64,000 bases of DNA from CAVSVP01 sp963731125. GTDB lineage: Bacteria; Pseudomonadota; Gammaproteobacteria; Competibacterales; Competibacteraceae. Made by a program: the position numbers and the translations under genes. Positions 62,650 to 64,000 of this stretch are shown one piece after another (positions within the stretch are counted from its first letter, which is position 1; each line of letters starts with the position of its first letter). Below the pieces are notes generated by a model that was not told the DNA's origin, made no database searches, and saw nothing but the letters and a program-made list of their open reading frames with translations. Location of the stretch: contig CAVSVP010000021.1 of NCBI GenBank assembly GCA_963731125.1, positions 24,114-88,113 of the forward strand. Direction: 5' to 3'.

Positions 62650-64000
62650 TGCGATTACCCAACATGCAAATTGTTCACCATGGCGCCGTTACCGGCGTCA
62701 CCGGTTCCTGCCATGAACTGCGTGTCGATGACAGCTCGGGTATCCTGATCGATTGCGGGTTGTTTCAGGGCGCGGAAACCTCACCCCAGGGTGCCGGTGC
62801 AGAACAGCTGGCCATTGACTTTCCTGTGGAAACCCTGCGGGCCCTGGTAGTCACCCATGTGCACATTGATCATGTCGGCCGTATTCCCTATCTGCTGGCG
62901 GCGGGCTTTACCGGACCTATCCTCTGCAGCGAACCTTCGGCGCGCTTATTACCTCTGGTGCTGGAAGATGCCCTCAGCATCGGTTTTACCCGGGATCGTC
63001 GTCTGCTGGAGCGCGTTCTTAAGCTATTGCGAGAGCGTACCGTGGGTATTCCCTACGGCCAGTGGTATCCCATCAACCTCCCTGCAGGCATCCACTCTCA
63101 GCCGACAAGCCGGTTAGCCGTGCGGCTACAACCGGCAGGCCATATTCTGGGGGCGGCCTATGTGCTCTGCCGAATAGAGCAGGCAGGTAAGCGGCAAACG
63201 GTACTCTTTTCCGGAGATCTGGGAGCGCCCTGGGCACCCTTGCTGCCGGCCCCCCGGTCACCCTGGGGTGCCGACGTCGTGGTACTGGAAAGCACCTATG
63301 GCGATCGTAACCACGAAAATCGCCGCCATCGTCGCCGAACTTTGCAAGCCGTTATCGAACGTGCGCTGGCAAATCGCGGCACGGTGCTTATTCCCGCCTT
63401 CAGCATCGGCCGCACCCAGGAATTGCTTTACGAGTTAGAGACGATTATTCACCGCAACCGGACGCGGCAGGTCAGGCAGGGGTTGCCCTGGGAGGATCTG
63501 GAAATTGTCGTCGACTCACCGCTGGCCAGCCGCTTTACCACAGTGTACCAAGCGTTGCGCCCATACTGGGACGCCGAAGCCCGGCGTCGCGTAAACAGTG
63601 GCCGCCATCCCCTATCTTTCGCTCAATTGACCACTGTTGACAGCCATGCCGATCATGAACACGCCGTGCAGTATTTAGCGCGCACCGGCCGGCCGTGTGT
63701 GGTCATCGCTGCCAGCGGAATGTGCAGCGGCGGGCGGGTGGTAAACTACCTCAAGGCCATGCTGGGCGATCCCGCGCCACGATATTCTTTTTGTCGGTTA
63801 TCAGGCCCAAGGCACACCCGGTCGTATCATTCAAACCTACGGTCCACGGGGTGGCTGGGTAGAGCTGGATGGCGAACGTAAGGTTATCCGCGCCCAAGTT
63901 CATACCATCAGCGGCTATTCGGCCCATGCCGGACAGGACGATCTGATAAACTTTATTCGCCGGATGCGCCATCCCCCCCAAGAGGTGCGCCTGGTGCACG
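62649..64000 (+). pseudogene. Beta-CASP metallo-beta-lactamase (RNA-processing-type) with apparent frameshift, 3' end beyond window
   Basis: A CPSF-like protein with the MBL motif VTHVHIDHVGR (HxHxDH), then GHILGAAYV, FSGDLGAP, VLESTYGDR and the beta-CASP segment LANRGTVLIPAFSIGRTQELL and VVIAASGMCSGGRVVNY. Near 63771-63773 an extra C in CCC shifts the frame. The uninterrupted reading ends at 63881 with unrelated residues, whereas the other frame continues DPRHDILFVGYQAQG and HTISGYSAHAGQDDL to the window edge, as the family requires. It may be a sequencing error or a real mutation. Family members can act as RNases, and a link to polysaccharide genes is not explained. Confidence 0.75.

Noticed and set aside
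1..64000. CRISPR arrays, rRNA and tRNA genes
   Set aside because: No spaced direct repeats, and no sequence recognisable as rRNA or a tRNA cloverleaf was noticed on either strand; small RNA genes could still be missed by eye.

Overview
The window looks like chromosomal DNA of a gammaproteobacterium. Support comes from a System I cytochrome c maturation (ccm) operon, the neighbour sets dapF-DUF484-xerC and engB-cytochrome c4-dsbA-EEP phosphatase, a CrbS-type sensor kinase locus, a Pil-Chp-like chemosensory operon and a Wza/Wzc-type exopolysaccharide cluster. Genus cannot be read from sequence alone. No rRNA, tRNA or CRISPR array was found.

Layout. 1-4025: glutathione reductase (cut by the window edge), oligopeptidase A and a HAD phosphatase. 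4226-13834: mobile DNA inserted between the HAD gene and mnmG. It consists of a 7.77-kb composite-transposon-like unit (two direct 1788-bp IS copies, 8-bp direct repeat AGAATAAA at the outer ends) followed by a 1760-bp IS1634-type element with 6-bp repeats TAAGAA that ends 16 bp before the mnmG start codon. The cargo between the IS copies holds a CorA-type transporter, a small exported protein, gene remnants (GH1 glucosidase, VIT-type transporter, GLYN-repeat protein) and a 301-bp inverted-repeat unit. A 154-bp MITE interrupts the second IS copy.

13851-24826: mnmG, a strongly structured intergenic segment, a DUF6489 gene, a four-gene CrbS-like signalling locus (receiver, membrane PAS/exonuclease, small membrane protein, SLC5-histidine kinase), and a bufferin operon (bufA, MNIO enzyme bufB, partner bufC) with a structured leader. 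24881-27142 (minus strand): RHH/HTH regulator, alpha/beta hydrolase and SDR dehydrogenase. 27287-34512: ccmCDEFGHI-AB, in an unusual order and with a 102-bp MITE between ccmC and ccmD. 34558-43225: CoA-binding protein, GNAT-nitrilase fusion, dapF, DUF484, xerC, engB, cytochrome c4, dsbA, EEP phosphatase and a fructosamine-kinase-like gene.

43553-53349: chemosensory operon with pseudo-receiver/receiver, PilH-like receiver, CheW, a periplasmic amino-acid/amide-type binding protein, a PilJ-like transducer, a hybrid CheA and two divergent CheW-like proteins; no CheR or CheB is present. The binding protein inside the operon suggests a dedicated ligand input. 53565-64000: exopolysaccharide cluster with PHP-type tyrosine phosphatase, Wza-like exporter, Wzc-like tyrosine kinase, a membrane J-domain protein, TPR protein, FecR-like exported protein, O-antigen-ligase-like polymerase and a beta-CASP metallo-beta-lactamase gene carrying an apparent 1-base frameshift.
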